DNA of 64,000 bases from Actinacidiphila bryophytorum (GTDB taxonomy: Bacteria > Actinomycetota > Actinomycetes > Streptomycetales > Streptomycetaceae), in the NCBI RefSeq assembly GCF_016916835.1, contig NZ_JAFFIX010000010.1, positions 186,001 to 250,000 of the forward strand, in the 5' to 3' direction. A program made the position numbers and the translations under genes. Below, one piece after another: positions 1 through 7,840 of this stretch; within the stretch, counting starts at the first letter, position 1; every line of letters begins with the position of its first letter. The notes below the pieces were generated by a model that saw only the letters and a list, made by a program, of their open reading frames with translations, was not told the DNA's origin and did not search any database.

Positions 1-2
1 GC

Positions 3-152
3 AACAACGCCTCCACCCAGACCCTGGCCGAGACCGGCGGCTCCTCGCCGGTCATGCCGCTGGGCATCACGGCCGGCGTCCTGCTGGTCGGCGGCGGCGC
101 GCTCTACTACGCCCGCAGGCACCGCCGCCAGACGGCGACGCCCGCTGTCTGA
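3..152 (+). CDS. C-terminal end of a sortase-anchored surface protein (partial)
   Basis: Only the last 49 codons are present; the 5' part lies outside the window. The frame shows LAETG at 24-38, then a hydrophobic stretch (PLGITAGVLLVGGGALYY) and an Arg/His-rich tail (ARRHRRQ). This is the classic layout of an LAxTG sorting signal: the sortase cuts between T and G and links the protein to peptidoglycan. Streptomyces long chaplins and other class E sortase substrates end this way. The missing N-terminal domain prevents a firmer name. A strong hairpin follows the stop. Confidence 0.75.
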   Translation, partial: NNASTQTLAETGGSSPVMPLGITAGVLLVGGGALYYARRHRRQTATPAV

Positions 153-215
153 CGCCACCCGGCGCGGCGCGGCACCTCCGCACGACGCACGACCGGCACC
201 CTGACGCCGGTCACC

Positions 216-247
216 GAGGCCGCCCCGGCACCCGCCGGGGCGGCCTC
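216..247 (+). terminator. Hairpin terminator after the surface protein gene
   Basis: A perfect 14-bp inverted repeat (GAGGCCGCCCCGGC and its complement) with a 4-nt loop begins 63 bases after the stop of the upstream gene. No U tract is present, which is common in streptomycetes. Confidence 0.65.
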
Positions 248-373
248 CGCGCTGCCGCCCGCGTGCCTCGCGCCCGTGCCCTTGCGTGACCGGCGCCCGC
301 GGGCCGTACGCCGTACGCCATACGGCCGCGTCGCAGCCGCCCGTCGCGACACGCCGGGTTTATGGTCGGCTGC

Positions 374-1069
374 ATGGAAACCGCCGGATATCTTCCCGCG
401 CTGCGCCGCGAGAGCGACGCCTTCCGCGGCGCGCTGCTCGGCGACCTGACAGCGCGGGTCGAGCACTGCGGCAGCTGGACGCTGTACGACCTGGCGGGCC
501 ATCTGGGCGCCGGCCACCACCGGGCGGTCACCGCGGTCACCGCCCGCCACCCCGGGCACCGCTCCCCCGCGGCGCCGCGCGAGGCGGCCGCGCTGCTGCG
601 CTGGTTCGACCGGCGCACCGCGGCGCTGCTGGACGTGCTGGACACCGATCCCGCCGCGCCCGCCTGGACCTTCCACCCGCCGCACACGGTGGGCTTCTGG
701 CAGCGGCGGCGCTGCCTGGAGACCCTGGTGCACCGCTGGGACGCCCAGCACGCGCTGGGGGTCCTTCCCGGGCCGCTGGAGCCGGAGCTGGCGGCCGACG
801 GCATCGCCGAGGTCTTCGACACCTTCGCGCCCCGGCAGATCGCGGTCGGCAGGGCCTGCGCGCCGGCCTGCGCGGTGCGCTTCGAGGCGACCGACACCGG
901 CAGCTCGTGGACGTACGGCCCCGGCACACCGGCAGCCGCGGTCACCGGCACCGCGGGTGACCTGCTGCTGATGCTCTGGGGCCGGCTGCCGGCCGGCGAC
1001 GGCGGCCTGGAGTGGAAGGGCGACCGGGACGCGGCGCGCACGGCACTGCGCGGGCCGCTGGTGGCCTGA
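374..1069 (+). CDS. Mycothiol-dependent maleylpyruvate isomerase family (DinB-like) protein
   Basis: A 231-residue protein with the MDMPI N-terminal fold. It has the typical W-TLYDLAGHLGAGHH segment, and the later ETLVHRWDA segment carries the Glu and His that in this family bind a metal with an earlier His. These proteins use mycothiol or a related thiol, but the substrate of most members is unknown, so a maleylpyruvate reaction should not be assumed. An in-frame ATG lies 12 bases upstream (362); METAGYLPALRRE was chosen because family members usually begin that way. No clear ribosome site precedes either start. It stands alone between two intergenic regions. Confidence 0.75.
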   Translation: METAGYLPALRRESDAFRGALLGDLTARVEHCGSWTLYDLAGHLGAGHHRAVTAVTARHPGHRSPAAPREAAALLRWFDRRTAALLDVLDTDPAAPAWTFHPPHTVGFWQRRRCLETLVHRWDAQHALGVLPGPLEPELAADGIAEVFDTFAPRQIAVGRACAPACAVRFEATDTGSSWTYGPGTPAAAVTGTAGDLLLMLWGRLPAGDGGLEWKGDRDAARTALRGPLVA

Positions 1070-1315
1070 GCCGGGCAGGCAGAACGGGAGGCACCGCTTC
1101 CACGTTCACGAACTGAAGGCAGCTCACGACCCGGCCCGCGGCGGCCACTTGCCCGACCGAGGTGCGGCAAGAGTGACGGCCGGGGCGTCCGCCGAACACC
1201 CTCCGCGATACGTGCTGGTCACCGCGTCAAGTTCAAGCTCTGTCGCAAGTTACATGGTATTTGCCGGAGTTGTGGATGCTTCCCCCTTTCGCCGCCTCGG
1301 CTTTGTGCACAACTC
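1070..1315. other. Intergenic stretch before the GH55 promoter
   Basis: With the promoter and leader up to 1501 this makes a 432-base gene-free region. It turns less GC-rich toward 1240-1345. No coding frame, RNA gene or repeat was recognised in this half. Confidence 0.5.
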
Positions 1316-1345
1316 TTGACATGGATGAAACACAGGGAGAAACAT
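1316..1345 (+). promoter_or_regulatory. Candidate sigma-70-type promoter of the GH55 gene
   Basis: TTGACA at 1316-1321 is a perfect -35 box. The -10 candidate is poor (AAACAT at 1340-1345, spacer 18). It lies just upstream of the 12-bp operator at 1361. The GH16 promoter at 31134 has the same order and nearly the same distances. Confidence 0.5.
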
Positions 1346-1360
1346 CGCCGTGTGCGTCGG

Positions 1361-1372
1361 GAGAGCGCTCTC
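1361..1372. promoter_or_regulatory. Perfect 12-bp palindromic operator GAGAGCGCTCTC
   Basis: The site is a perfect palindrome placed where a LacI-type repressor would block transcription start. It resembles the CebR family operator (GGGAGCGCTCCC) but differs at the third base of each half. An identical copy precedes the GH16 gene (31175) and a one-mismatch copy lies upstream of the GH87 gene (29548). No LacI-family gene is in this window, so the regulator would be encoded elsewhere. Confidence 0.7.
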
Positions 1373-1501
1373 ATTTCTACCCGGTTTCCACCGGAAGAGC
1401 GCCCGCCGGGACGTGAACTGCCCTGTTTTCCCCGTCCGGCCGCACGTGGTCCGGACACGCACCCCACTGCTCCCCCACCTGTGGAACCAGGAGAGTTGCC
1501 C

Positions 1502-4135
1502 ATGCTCGCTCCCCCCACCGGTACGGCCGCACTGAGAACCTCGGTGTTGTCGAACCGGCGCAAGACGGCCGCGGCGGTCATCACGGCGCTGATCGCCTCG
1601 CTGCTGCTCTTCGTGCCCATGCGCTCCGCGCATGCCGCCGACACCCTGCTGTCGCAGGGCAAGACCGTCACCGCCTCCTCGACCGAGAACGCCGGCACCC
1701 CGGCGTCCGCGGCGGTGGACGGCAACACCGGCACCCGCTGGTCCAGCGCGGCGGCCGACCCGCAGTGGCTGCAGGTCGACCTCGGCGCCACGGACACGAT
1801 CTCGTCCGTCACCCTCAACTGGGAGACGGCGTACGGCAAGGCCTTCAAGATCCAGACCTCGGCGGACGGCTCCACCTGGACCGACGTCTACTCCACCACG
1901 ACCGGCACCGGCGGCGTGCAGACGGTTTCCGTAAACGGTTCCGGGCGCTTTGTCCGGATGTACGGGACCGCCCGCGGCACCCAGTACGGCTACTCGCTGT
2001 GGGAGTTCCAGGTCTACGGCTCCACGGGCGGCGGCACCCCGCCGGCCGCGGGCACCCTGCTGTCGCAGGGCAAGACCGCCACCGCCTCCTCGACCGAGAA
2101 CGCCGGCACCCCGGCGTCCGCGGCCGTCGACGGCAACACCGGCACCCGCTGGTCCAGCGCGGCCGCCGACCCGCAGTGGCTGCAGGTCGACCTCGGCGCC
2201 ACGGACACCATCAGCTCGGTGGCGCTGAACTGGGAGACCGCGTACGGCAAGGCCTTCAAGATCCAGACCTCGACCGACGGGTCGACCTGGACCGACATCT
2301 ACTCCACCACGACCGGCACCGGCGGCAACCAGACGCTGACCGTCTCCGGCTCCGGCCGCTACGTCCGGATGTACGGGACCACCCGCGCGACCGGCTACGG
2401 CTACTCGCTGTGGGAGTTCCAGGTGTTCGGCACCGCGGGCGACGGCGGCGGCCCGACCACCCCGCCCACCACCGACCCGGGCGGCCCGATCCAGGGCGGC
2501 GGCGACCTCGGCCCCAACGTCAAGGTGTTCGACCCCTCCACCCCCGACATCCAGGGGCAGCTGGACCAGATCTTCCAGCAGCAGGAGAGCAACCAGTTCG
2601 GCGACGCCCGCTACCAGGTGTTCTTCAAGCCGGGCACCTACAACGGGCTCAACGACCAGGTCGGCTTCTACACCTCGGTCTCGGGCCTGGGCAGGAACCC
2701 CGACGACGTCCAGATCAACGGTGACATCACCGTGGACGCCGGCTGGTTCAACGGCAACGCCACGCAGAACTTCTGGCGCTCGGTGGAGAACCTGGCCATC
2801 AAGCCGGTCAGCGGCGACGACCGCTGGGCGGTCGCGCAGGCGGCCCCCTTCCGCCGCATCCACGTCGAGGGCGGCCTGAACCTGGCGCCCAACGGCTACG
2901 GCTGGGCCTCCGGCGGCTACATCGCCGACAGCAAGATCGACGGCACCGTCGGCCCGTACTCGCAGCAGCAGTGGTACACGCGGGACAGCTCGATCCAGGG
3001 CTGGACCAACGGCGTGTGGAACATGGTGTTCTCGGGTGTCCAGGGCGCTCCGGCGCAGGGCTTCCCGAACCCGGTCTACACGACGCTGAACACCACGCCG
3101 GAGTCGCGCGAGAAGCCGTACATGTACCTGGACAGCAGCGGCAACTACGCGGTGTTCGTGCCGAACCTGCGCACCAACGCCAGTGGTGTGTCCTGGCCCA
3201 ACACCCCGGGCACGTCCATCCCGCTGAGCCAGTTCTACGTGGCGAAGCCGGGCGTGAGCGCGGCGACCATCAACGCGGCGCTGGCCCAGGGCCTCAACCT
3301 GGTCTTCACCCCCGGCATCTACCACGTGGACGAGCCGATCAACGTGACCCGCGCCAACACCGTGGTGCTGGGCCTGGGTTACGCCACGATCGTGCCGGAC
3401 AACGGCGTCGACGCGATGAAGGTCTCGGACGTCGACGGCGTCCGGCTGGCCGGCTTCCTGATCGACGCGGGTGCGGGCAACTCCCCGCAGCTGCTGCAGG
3501 TGGGCGCCCAGGGTTCGACCGCGAGCCACGCGGCCAACCCGACCACCGTCCAGGACGTCTTCGCCCGTGTCGGCGGTGCACGTGCCGCGCAGGCGCAGAC
3601 CGCGTTCGAGATCAACAGCAACGACGTGATCATCGACCACACCTGGATCTGGCGGGCCGACCACGGCAGCGCACCGACCGGCTGGACGGTCAACCCGGCC
3701 GACATCGGCCTGAAGGTCAACGGCAACAACGTGCTGGCCACCGGCCTGTTCGTGGAGCACTTCAAGAAGTACGACGTGGAGTGGCACGGCCAGGGCGGCA
3801 GGACGATCTTCTTCCAGAACGAGAAGGCCTACGACGCCCCGAACCAGGCGGCGGTGCAGAACGGCAGCATCCGGGGCTACGCCGCGTACAAGGTGGACGA
3901 CAACGTCACCACCCACGAGGGCTGGGGCCTGGGCAGCTACTGCAACTACACCGCGGACCCGTCGATCATCCAGGACCACGGGTTCGAGGCGCCGACCACG
4001 GCGGGGGTCAAGTTCCACGACCTCCTGGTGGTCTCGCTCGGCGGCATGGGCCAATACGCCCATGTCATCAACAACACCGGTCCGGGGACGTCCGGCACCG
4101 GCACGACGCCCTCGACGGTGACGTCGTACCCGTAA
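1502..4135 (+). CDS. Secreted GH55-type exo-beta-1,3-glucanase with two discoidin (CBM32-like) modules
   Basis: This 877-residue protein begins with a Sec signal peptide ending near SAHA-AD (about residue 46). Two near-identical discoidin modules follow (about 47-180 and 185-320), then a Gly/Pro/Thr linker and a large right-handed beta-helix domain (345-870) with segments such as PFRRIHVEGGLNLAPNGYG and NDVIIDHTWIWRADHG. The family call rests on overall resemblance to Streptomyces GH55 laminarinases. It is supported by two Glu 22 residues apart (E752 and E774, in FVEHFKKYDVEWHG...FFQNE), the spacing I recall for the catalytic-site Glu pair of SacteLam55A. Expected role: release of glucose from beta-1,3-glucan outside the cell. 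Start at 1502 is set by AGGAGAG at 1489-1495; the frame continues upstream to 1316 but lacks a signal peptide there. GH87 or another beta-helix family is less likely because the GH87 Asp pattern is absent. Confidence 0.75.
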   Translation: MLAPPTGTAALRTSVLSNRRKTAAAVITALIASLLLFVPMRSAHAADTLLSQGKTVTASSTENAGTPASAAVDGNTGTRWSSAAADPQWLQVDLGATDTISSVTLNWETAYGKAFKIQTSADGSTWTDVYSTTTGTGGVQTVSVNGSGRFVRMYGTARGTQYGYSLWEFQVYGSTGGGTPPAAGTLLSQGKTATASSTENAGTPASAAVDGNTGTRWSSAAADPQWLQVDLGATDTISSVALNWETAYGKAFKIQTSTDGSTWTDIYSTTTGTGGNQTLTVSGSGRYVRMYGTTRATGYGYSLWEFQVFGTAGDGGGPTTPPTTDPGGPIQGGGDLGPNVKVFDPSTPDIQGQLDQIFQQQESNQFGDARYQVFFKPGTYNGLNDQVGFYTSVSGLGRNPDDVQINGDITVDAGWFNGNATQNFWRSVENLAIKPVSGDDRWAVAQAAPFRRIHVEGGLNLAPNGYGWASGGYIADSKIDGTVGPYSQQQWYTRDSSIQGWTNGVWNMVFSGVQGAPAQGFPNPVYTTLNTTPESREKPYMYLDSSGNYAVFVPNLRTNASGVSWPNTPGTSIPLSQFYVAKPGVSAATINAALAQGLNLVFTPGIYHVDEPINVTRANTVVLGLGYATIVPDNGVDAMKVSDVDGVRLAGFLIDAGAGNSPQLLQVGAQGSTASHAANPTTVQDVFARVGGARAAQAQTAFEINSNDVIIDHTWIWRADHGSAPTGWTVNPADIGLKVNGNNVLATGLFVEHFKKYDVEWHGQGGRTIFFQNEKAYDAPNQAAVQNGSIRGYAAYKVDDNVTTHEGWGLGSYCNYTADPSIIQDHGFEAPTTAGVKFHDLLVVSLGGMGQYAHVINNTGPGTSGTGTTPSTVTSYP

Positions 4136-4181
4136 CCGGCGGGCCGGGCCACTGACGGCCGACGGGACACGGTGACCCGGG

Positions 4182-4212
4182 GGGCCGCCGTCCTGCGACA
4201 GGACGGCGGCCC
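4182..4212 (+). terminator. Terminator of the GH55 gene
   Basis: A perfect 14-bp stem (GGGCCGCCGTCCTG and complement) with a CGA loop is followed by TTT. It lies 47 bases after the GH55 stop and before the convergent methyltransferase gene. Confidence 0.8.
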
Positions 4213-4238
4213 TTTGCGTGCGCTCAGGCCGTGTGCGC

Positions 4239-5003
4239 TCAGGCCGCGGGCTTGCGGGCCTCGACCAGCATGCGGGCCGAGCGGGTGGTGAACGGCCCCT
4301 CGGCGGTGATGCGTTCGTGCATCGCGCGCAGCCGGTCCCGGTAGGCCTCCACGGTGAAACCGGGCACCATCCAGATCACCTTGCGCAGGTAGTAGACGAC
4401 CGCGCCGATGTCGCGGAATTCCATGTGCAGGGTCTCGGAGCGCAGTTGGACGATGTCGAGCCCGGCCGCCCGCATCCCGTCCCTGGCCCGGTCCGGGTGG
4501 CGCGCGCCGCCCAGGGCGCCGGGCTGCGGGCCGAGGAAGAACTCGACAAGCTCCAGCGCGCTCCCCGGGCCGACCTGCTGGGAGAAGTACGTGCCGCCGG
4601 GCCGCAGCACCCGGGCGATCTCGTCCCACCACACCGTCACCGGGTGCCGGCTGACCACCAGGTCGAAGGCCGCCTCGGCGAAGGGCAGCGGCGGCTCGTC
4701 CGCGTCGGCGACGACGACGGCGCCGCGCGGGTGCAGCAAGGCGGTGGCCTTGGCCAGGTTCGGCGGCCACGACTCGGTCGCGGCCATCAGCGGCGGCAGC
4801 CGCGGCACACCGGCGAGCACCTCGCCGCCGCCGGTCTGGATGTCCAGTGCCGCGGTGGCGGACGCCAGCCGCTCCCCCATCGCCCGCTGGTAGCCCCAGG
4901 AGGGGCGCTCTTCGACCGCCCGGCCGTCGAGCCAGGAGAAGTCCCAGCCGTCCACGGACACCGCGTCGGCCTCGGCCACCAGGTCGTCGAATGAGCGCGT
5001 CAT
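4239..5003 (-). CDS. Class I SAM-dependent methyltransferase
   Basis: A 254-residue Rossmann-fold methyltransferase. Motif I is ALDIQTGGGEVL, followed by an acidic position (VVADAD), the FDLVVSRHPV segment and the post-II motif ARVLRPGGTYFSQQVG. Substrate cannot be read from sequence; similar stand-alone proteins are annotated only as methyltransferases. The start MTRSFDDLV at 5003 avoids a Pro/Arg-rich extension that would result from the upstream ATG at 5087. It converges on the GH55 gene and diverges from the SnoaL-like gene. Confidence 0.8.
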   Translation of the reverse strand: MTRSFDDLVAEADAVSVDGWDFSWLDGRAVEERPSWGYQRAMGERLASATAALDIQTGGGEVLAGVPRLPPLMAATESWPPNLAKATALLHPRGAVVVADADEPPLPFAEAAFDLVVSRHPVTVWWDEIARVLRPGGTYFSQQVGPGSALELVEFFLGPQPGALGGARHPDRARDGMRAAGLDIVQLRSETLHMEFRDIGAVVYYLRKVIWMVPGFTVEAYRDRLRAMHERITAEGPFTTRSARMLVEARKPAA

Positions 5004-5193
5004 GATCACATCATGGTCGCGGCCCGGCGGCGGGGGCCAGCGGATTTCCGCGCGGGCCGCGGCGCCGGACGTGCGTGCGCGGGGCACTCCGCGGGGTCAT
5101 TCCCCGGCGGGAATTGTCCGGTGCGTGCCGTCGCAGCACAGTCGTCAGTGCGCCGAGGTCCGGCGCAGGACGACTTCCCGCGAGGTGGCACCC

Positions 5194-5616
5194 ATGGCCG
5201 ACATCGATCTCGACGCTTTCGCGCACCGCTACATCGAGGTGTGGAACGAACCGGACGCGGACACGCGCCGCAAGGCCGTGGAGGAGCTGTGGACCGAGGA
5301 CGCGCTCCAGGTGCTCCAGGCGCCCGAGGCGATGCGGGAGGCGGCGCAGAAGGTGGGCATGCGCAACGTGGTACTGGAGGCACGCGGCCATGACGCACTG
5401 GAATTCCGGGTGCGCACGGCCTACGAGGAGTTCGTCGCCCCCGGCGCCGCCGACTTCCGGGTCCGCGGGGACGTGCAGCGGCTGCACGACATCGTCAGGT
5501 TCAGCTGGGTGTGGATGCCGCTGGCCGGCGACGAGCCGCAGGGCGGCGGGCTGCAGGTGCTGGCCCTCGCCCCCGACGGGCGGATCGCCACCGACTACCA
5601 GTTCATCGGCCTGTGA
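5194..5616 (+). CDS. SnoaL/NTF2-like domain protein
   Basis: A 140-residue protein spanning one NTF2-like alpha+beta cone. The opening FAHRYIEVWNEPDADTRRKA and LWTEDALQVL are typical of SnoaL-like proteins, and it ends with strands around RFSWVWMPLAG and GRIATDYQFIGL. Family members are small cyclases, isomerases or ligand-binding proteins, so no reaction can be assigned. The ATG at 5194 is preceded by GAGGTGG at a normal distance. It lies alone between two minus-strand genes. Confidence 0.7.
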   Translation: MADIDLDAFAHRYIEVWNEPDADTRRKAVEELWTEDALQVLQAPEAMREAAQKVGMRNVVLEARGHDALEFRVRTAYEEFVAPGAADFRVRGDVQRLHDIVRFSWVWMPLAGDEPQGGGLQVLALAPDGRIATDYQFIGL

Positions 5617-5656
5617 GGTGGCCGAGGTGACCGGCGGCCCACCTGCCGGCCGCCCG

Positions 5657-6217
5657 TCAGCCGGGGAAGGCCCTGGCCAGGCGGGCGCTCTCCAGGGGTG
5701 ACAGCTCCCGGTCGATCGCCGGGACCAGCTCCCGCTGCTCGTGGCCCACGAACTGGTCGATGTCGCCCAGGGTGCCGCCCACCGTGAGTGGGTAGGTGCC
5801 CTCGGGTGCCCGGCCGGCGATCAGATAGGCCAGCTCCCGCTGCAGCCGCTCGCCCTCGGCCCGGTCGTCGCGGACGGGGCCGGCCGCCGCGGGCTTGCCT
5901 TCGAGCGCCTGGCGCGCGGTGACCTCGGTGGCCTCGCAGTGCCTGGCCAGCGCGTCGGCCAGCGGCCGCAGTTCGCTGCGGGACGGGGTGCCGCGGTGCC
6001 GCAGCGCCTGCAGCATCTCGTGCACGTGCTCGCCGGAGGCCACCACCCGGGCCGCCAGGCCCTCGTGGTGGGTGCGGGCCGCCACGACGGCGTGCGCGTC
6101 CGCACTGGCGCGCGCGTCGAAGAACTCCGCCTGCGCCCGTACGTTCGCCGGCCCGCTGATCCGCTCGTGACCGGCGGGAACACCGGCCGTGTCCTGGGGC
6201 TTCATCAGTTCGCTCAT
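5657..6217 (-). CDS. Hemerythrin-like (HHE-type) four-helix protein
   Basis: A 186-residue, helix-rich soluble protein. His and Glu residues are spaced as in HHE cation-binding domains: THHEGLA, HVHEMLQAL, RHCEATEV and, near the end, FVGHEQRELVPAIDRELSP, which resembles the usual H-xxx-E-E-x-LFP closing helix. Such proteins bind a di-iron centre and act in oxygen, NO or redox sensing; the exact ligand set is imperfect, so metal binding is inferred. Start at 6217 (MSELMKPQD) has AAGGAGT upstream. The gene follows the DUF5709 gene on the same strand with a 92-base gap. Confidence 0.5.
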   Translation of the reverse strand: MSELMKPQDTAGVPAGHERISGPANVRAQAEFFDARASADAHAVVAARTHHEGLAARVVASGEHVHEMLQALRHRGTPSRSELRPLADALARHCEATEVTARQALEGKPAAAGPVRDDRAEGERLQRELAYLIAGRAPEGTYPLTVGGTLGDIDQFVGHEQRELVPAIDRELSPLESARLARAFPG

Positions 6218-6309
6218 GGCACCGACTCCTTGCCTCTCCTGCGGCTCCCCGTGCCGCATGCCCCGCCCTGCCCCGGCCGACTGCGCCGGGCCGCTCACGG
6301 GCCGTGCGG

Positions 6310-6822
6310 TCACTCGTCCTCTGCGCTGTCCTCGGGCTCCTCGTCCTCCTCCACCGGCCAGTCCGCGTCCTGCACGACGTGCACCGCCGCCTCCTCGGCG
6401 GACGCCGCTCCGCCGTCTATGCCGACGTCCTCGCCGACCATGCCGTCCAGCCGGCCGCGCACCCCCTCGTCGGGGGCGACCAGCCGGCCGGAGCGCAGCT
6501 CGCCCGCCTCGATGTCCACCAGCTCGCCGTCGGTGTCGCTCGCGTCACCCAGGCCGTCACCGGTGCTCGCCCCCACGTCGGGGCGCTCGCGCGGCAGCCG
6601 CTCGTCCAGCGTCTCCCCCGCCTGCTGCTCGGCCGCCGTGGTGCCGATCTCGTCCACGCCGAAGGGCCGCTCCGGGGGCGAGTAGCCCTCGTCGAGCACT
6701 TCGGCGATCCCGCGGTCGTCCAGGGTGTCCTCGGGCTCCAGCGGCCCGGTGTCCTCCTGGATCTCGCTGCCGTCCGGCTGGTACACGTCGTCGCCCATGG
6801 TGCCGTCGATCCGCTCGCTCAT
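6310..6822 (-). CDS. DUF5709 family acidic protein
   Basis: A 170-residue, strongly acidic protein rich in Asp, Glu and Gly. MGDDVYQPDGSEIQEDTGPLEPEDTLDDRG and SPPERPFGVDEIGTTAAEQ... (two separate segments) match the pattern of DUF5709 proteins of streptomycetes, which have no known function. No signal peptide or membrane segment is visible. It is probably cotranscribed with the hemerythrin-like gene downstream, a pairing that hints at a stress role, but this is inference. Confidence 0.75.
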   Translation of the reverse strand: MSERIDGTMGDDVYQPDGSEIQEDTGPLEPEDTLDDRGIAEVLDEGYSPPERPFGVDEIGTTAAEQQAGETLDERLPRERPDVGASTGDGLGDASDTDGELVDIEAGELRSGRLVAPDEGVRGRLDGMVGEDVGIDGGAASAEEAAVHVVQDADWPVEEDEEPEDSAEDE

Positions 6823-7125
6823 GTCGCCGCACCTGCCTCACCCGGCGGCCGAAGGTGTACGCCGGCCGCCACCGCCCACAGGACGACGGCCGGGTGTGCT
6901 GCGGGGGATGCGGTTCGCACGGAACACCACGTCCTTCCTGCTCGGGGTGACCGGGCCGCGCGCCGCCGCGGCGGCTTCGTCCACCCGCCCGCCTGCCCGC
7001 CCGTCCACGGGGGAAACCGGCCGGGGCCACCGCCCGGCCATTCCTCCGGACGGCCCCCCTCCATCATGCGCGCGAAAGCGCACCGCGCGCCTGCGGGCGC
7101 CTCCCCGGGCGGGCGGCCCCGGCGC
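6823..7125. other. Intergenic region without a recognised gene
   Basis: Open frames exist on both strands here, as everywhere in such GC-rich DNA, but none has a ribosome site with a plausible protein composition. It should hold the promoter of the DUF5709 gene; no clear boxes were seen. Confidence 0.4.
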
Positions 7126-7749
7126 TCAGGCCACCCCGCGGGGGCGGAACTGGACGCTGATCCGGCCGCCGACCGCCGCCCGGGTCTTGGGTATGGCGTG
7201 GTCCCACGTCCGCTGGCAGCTGCCGCCCATCACGATCAGGTCGCCGTGCCCCAGCGGCACCCTGGAGGCGGGCCGGCCGCCGCCGCGCGGGCGCAGCAGC
7301 AGCGGGCGGGGCTCGCCGAGCGAGAGGATCGCGACCATCGTGTCGTGCGTGGCGCCGCGCCCGAAGCGGTCGCCGTGCCAGGCGACGCTGTCCCGGCCGT
7401 CGCGGTAGAAGCACAGGCCCGCACTGACGAAGGGCTCGCCGAGCTCGTCCGCATAGTGCCTGCTCAGCCGGTCGCGGGCGTCGGCGAGCACCGGGTCGGG
7501 CAGCGGCTCGCCCGCGCCGTAGTGGGCGAGCAGCCGCGGCACGGCCACCACGTTGTCGTACATGGCGCGGCGCTCCTCGCGCCACGGAACCCCGGCGGCC
7601 AGCTCCGCGAAGAGGTCGTCCGCGCCGCTCAGCCAGCCGGGCAGCACGTCGATCCACGCGCCGCTGCCGAGCACGGTGCGCCGCACCCGGTCCAGGCTGC
7701 CGAGGACCGGGGCGCCGGTGGCGAAGAGGGAAGTCTGCTGATGGGCCAT
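7126..7749 (-). CDS. alkB: AlkB-type 2-oxoglutarate/Fe(II) dioxygenase (alkylation repair)
   Basis: A 207-residue protein with the full AlkB active site. The first Fe ligands are His and Asp in AWHGDRFG, the third His is in TWDHAIPKT, and the 2-oxoglutarate-binding Arg residues are in RISVQFRPRG. CFYRDGRDSVAWHGD is diagnostic. The enzyme oxidatively removes methyl groups from damaged DNA or RNA bases. It is divergent from the ATP-dependent DNA ligase gene across 91 bases, so both repair genes may share a control region. The start at 7749 fits the family length. Confidence 0.9.
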   Translation of the reverse strand: MAHQQTSLFATGAPVLGSLDRVRRTVLGSGAWIDVLPGWLSGADDLFAELAAGVPWREERRAMYDNVVAVPRLLAHYGAGEPLPDPVLADARDRLSRHYADELGEPFVSAGLCFYRDGRDSVAWHGDRFGRGATHDTMVAILSLGEPRPLLLRPRGGGRPASRVPLGHGDLIVMGGSCQRTWDHAIPKTRAAVGGRISVQFRPRGVA

Positions 7750-7840
7750 GGCACCACCATAACCCCCGTTCGCACATCATTTCGATTACCTGTTCGAGTG
7801 AACCCTCGCGCCCCGCCCCGGGGCGTCGCAGGATGGACAC

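Noticed and set aside
1650..2430. Repeated DNA that could be mistaken for a CRISPR or transposon array
   Set aside because: The repeats encode successive discoidin domains in frame; there are no short spacers.
1250..4063. A 937-codon minus-strand frame opposite the GH55 gene
   Set aside because: Composition is low-complexity and the sense gene is strongly supported.
6908..7130. A plus-strand frame starting MRFARNTTSFLLG in the gap before alkB
   Set aside because: No ribosome site at proper spacing, and the rest is Pro/Arg-rich and runs antisense into alkB.
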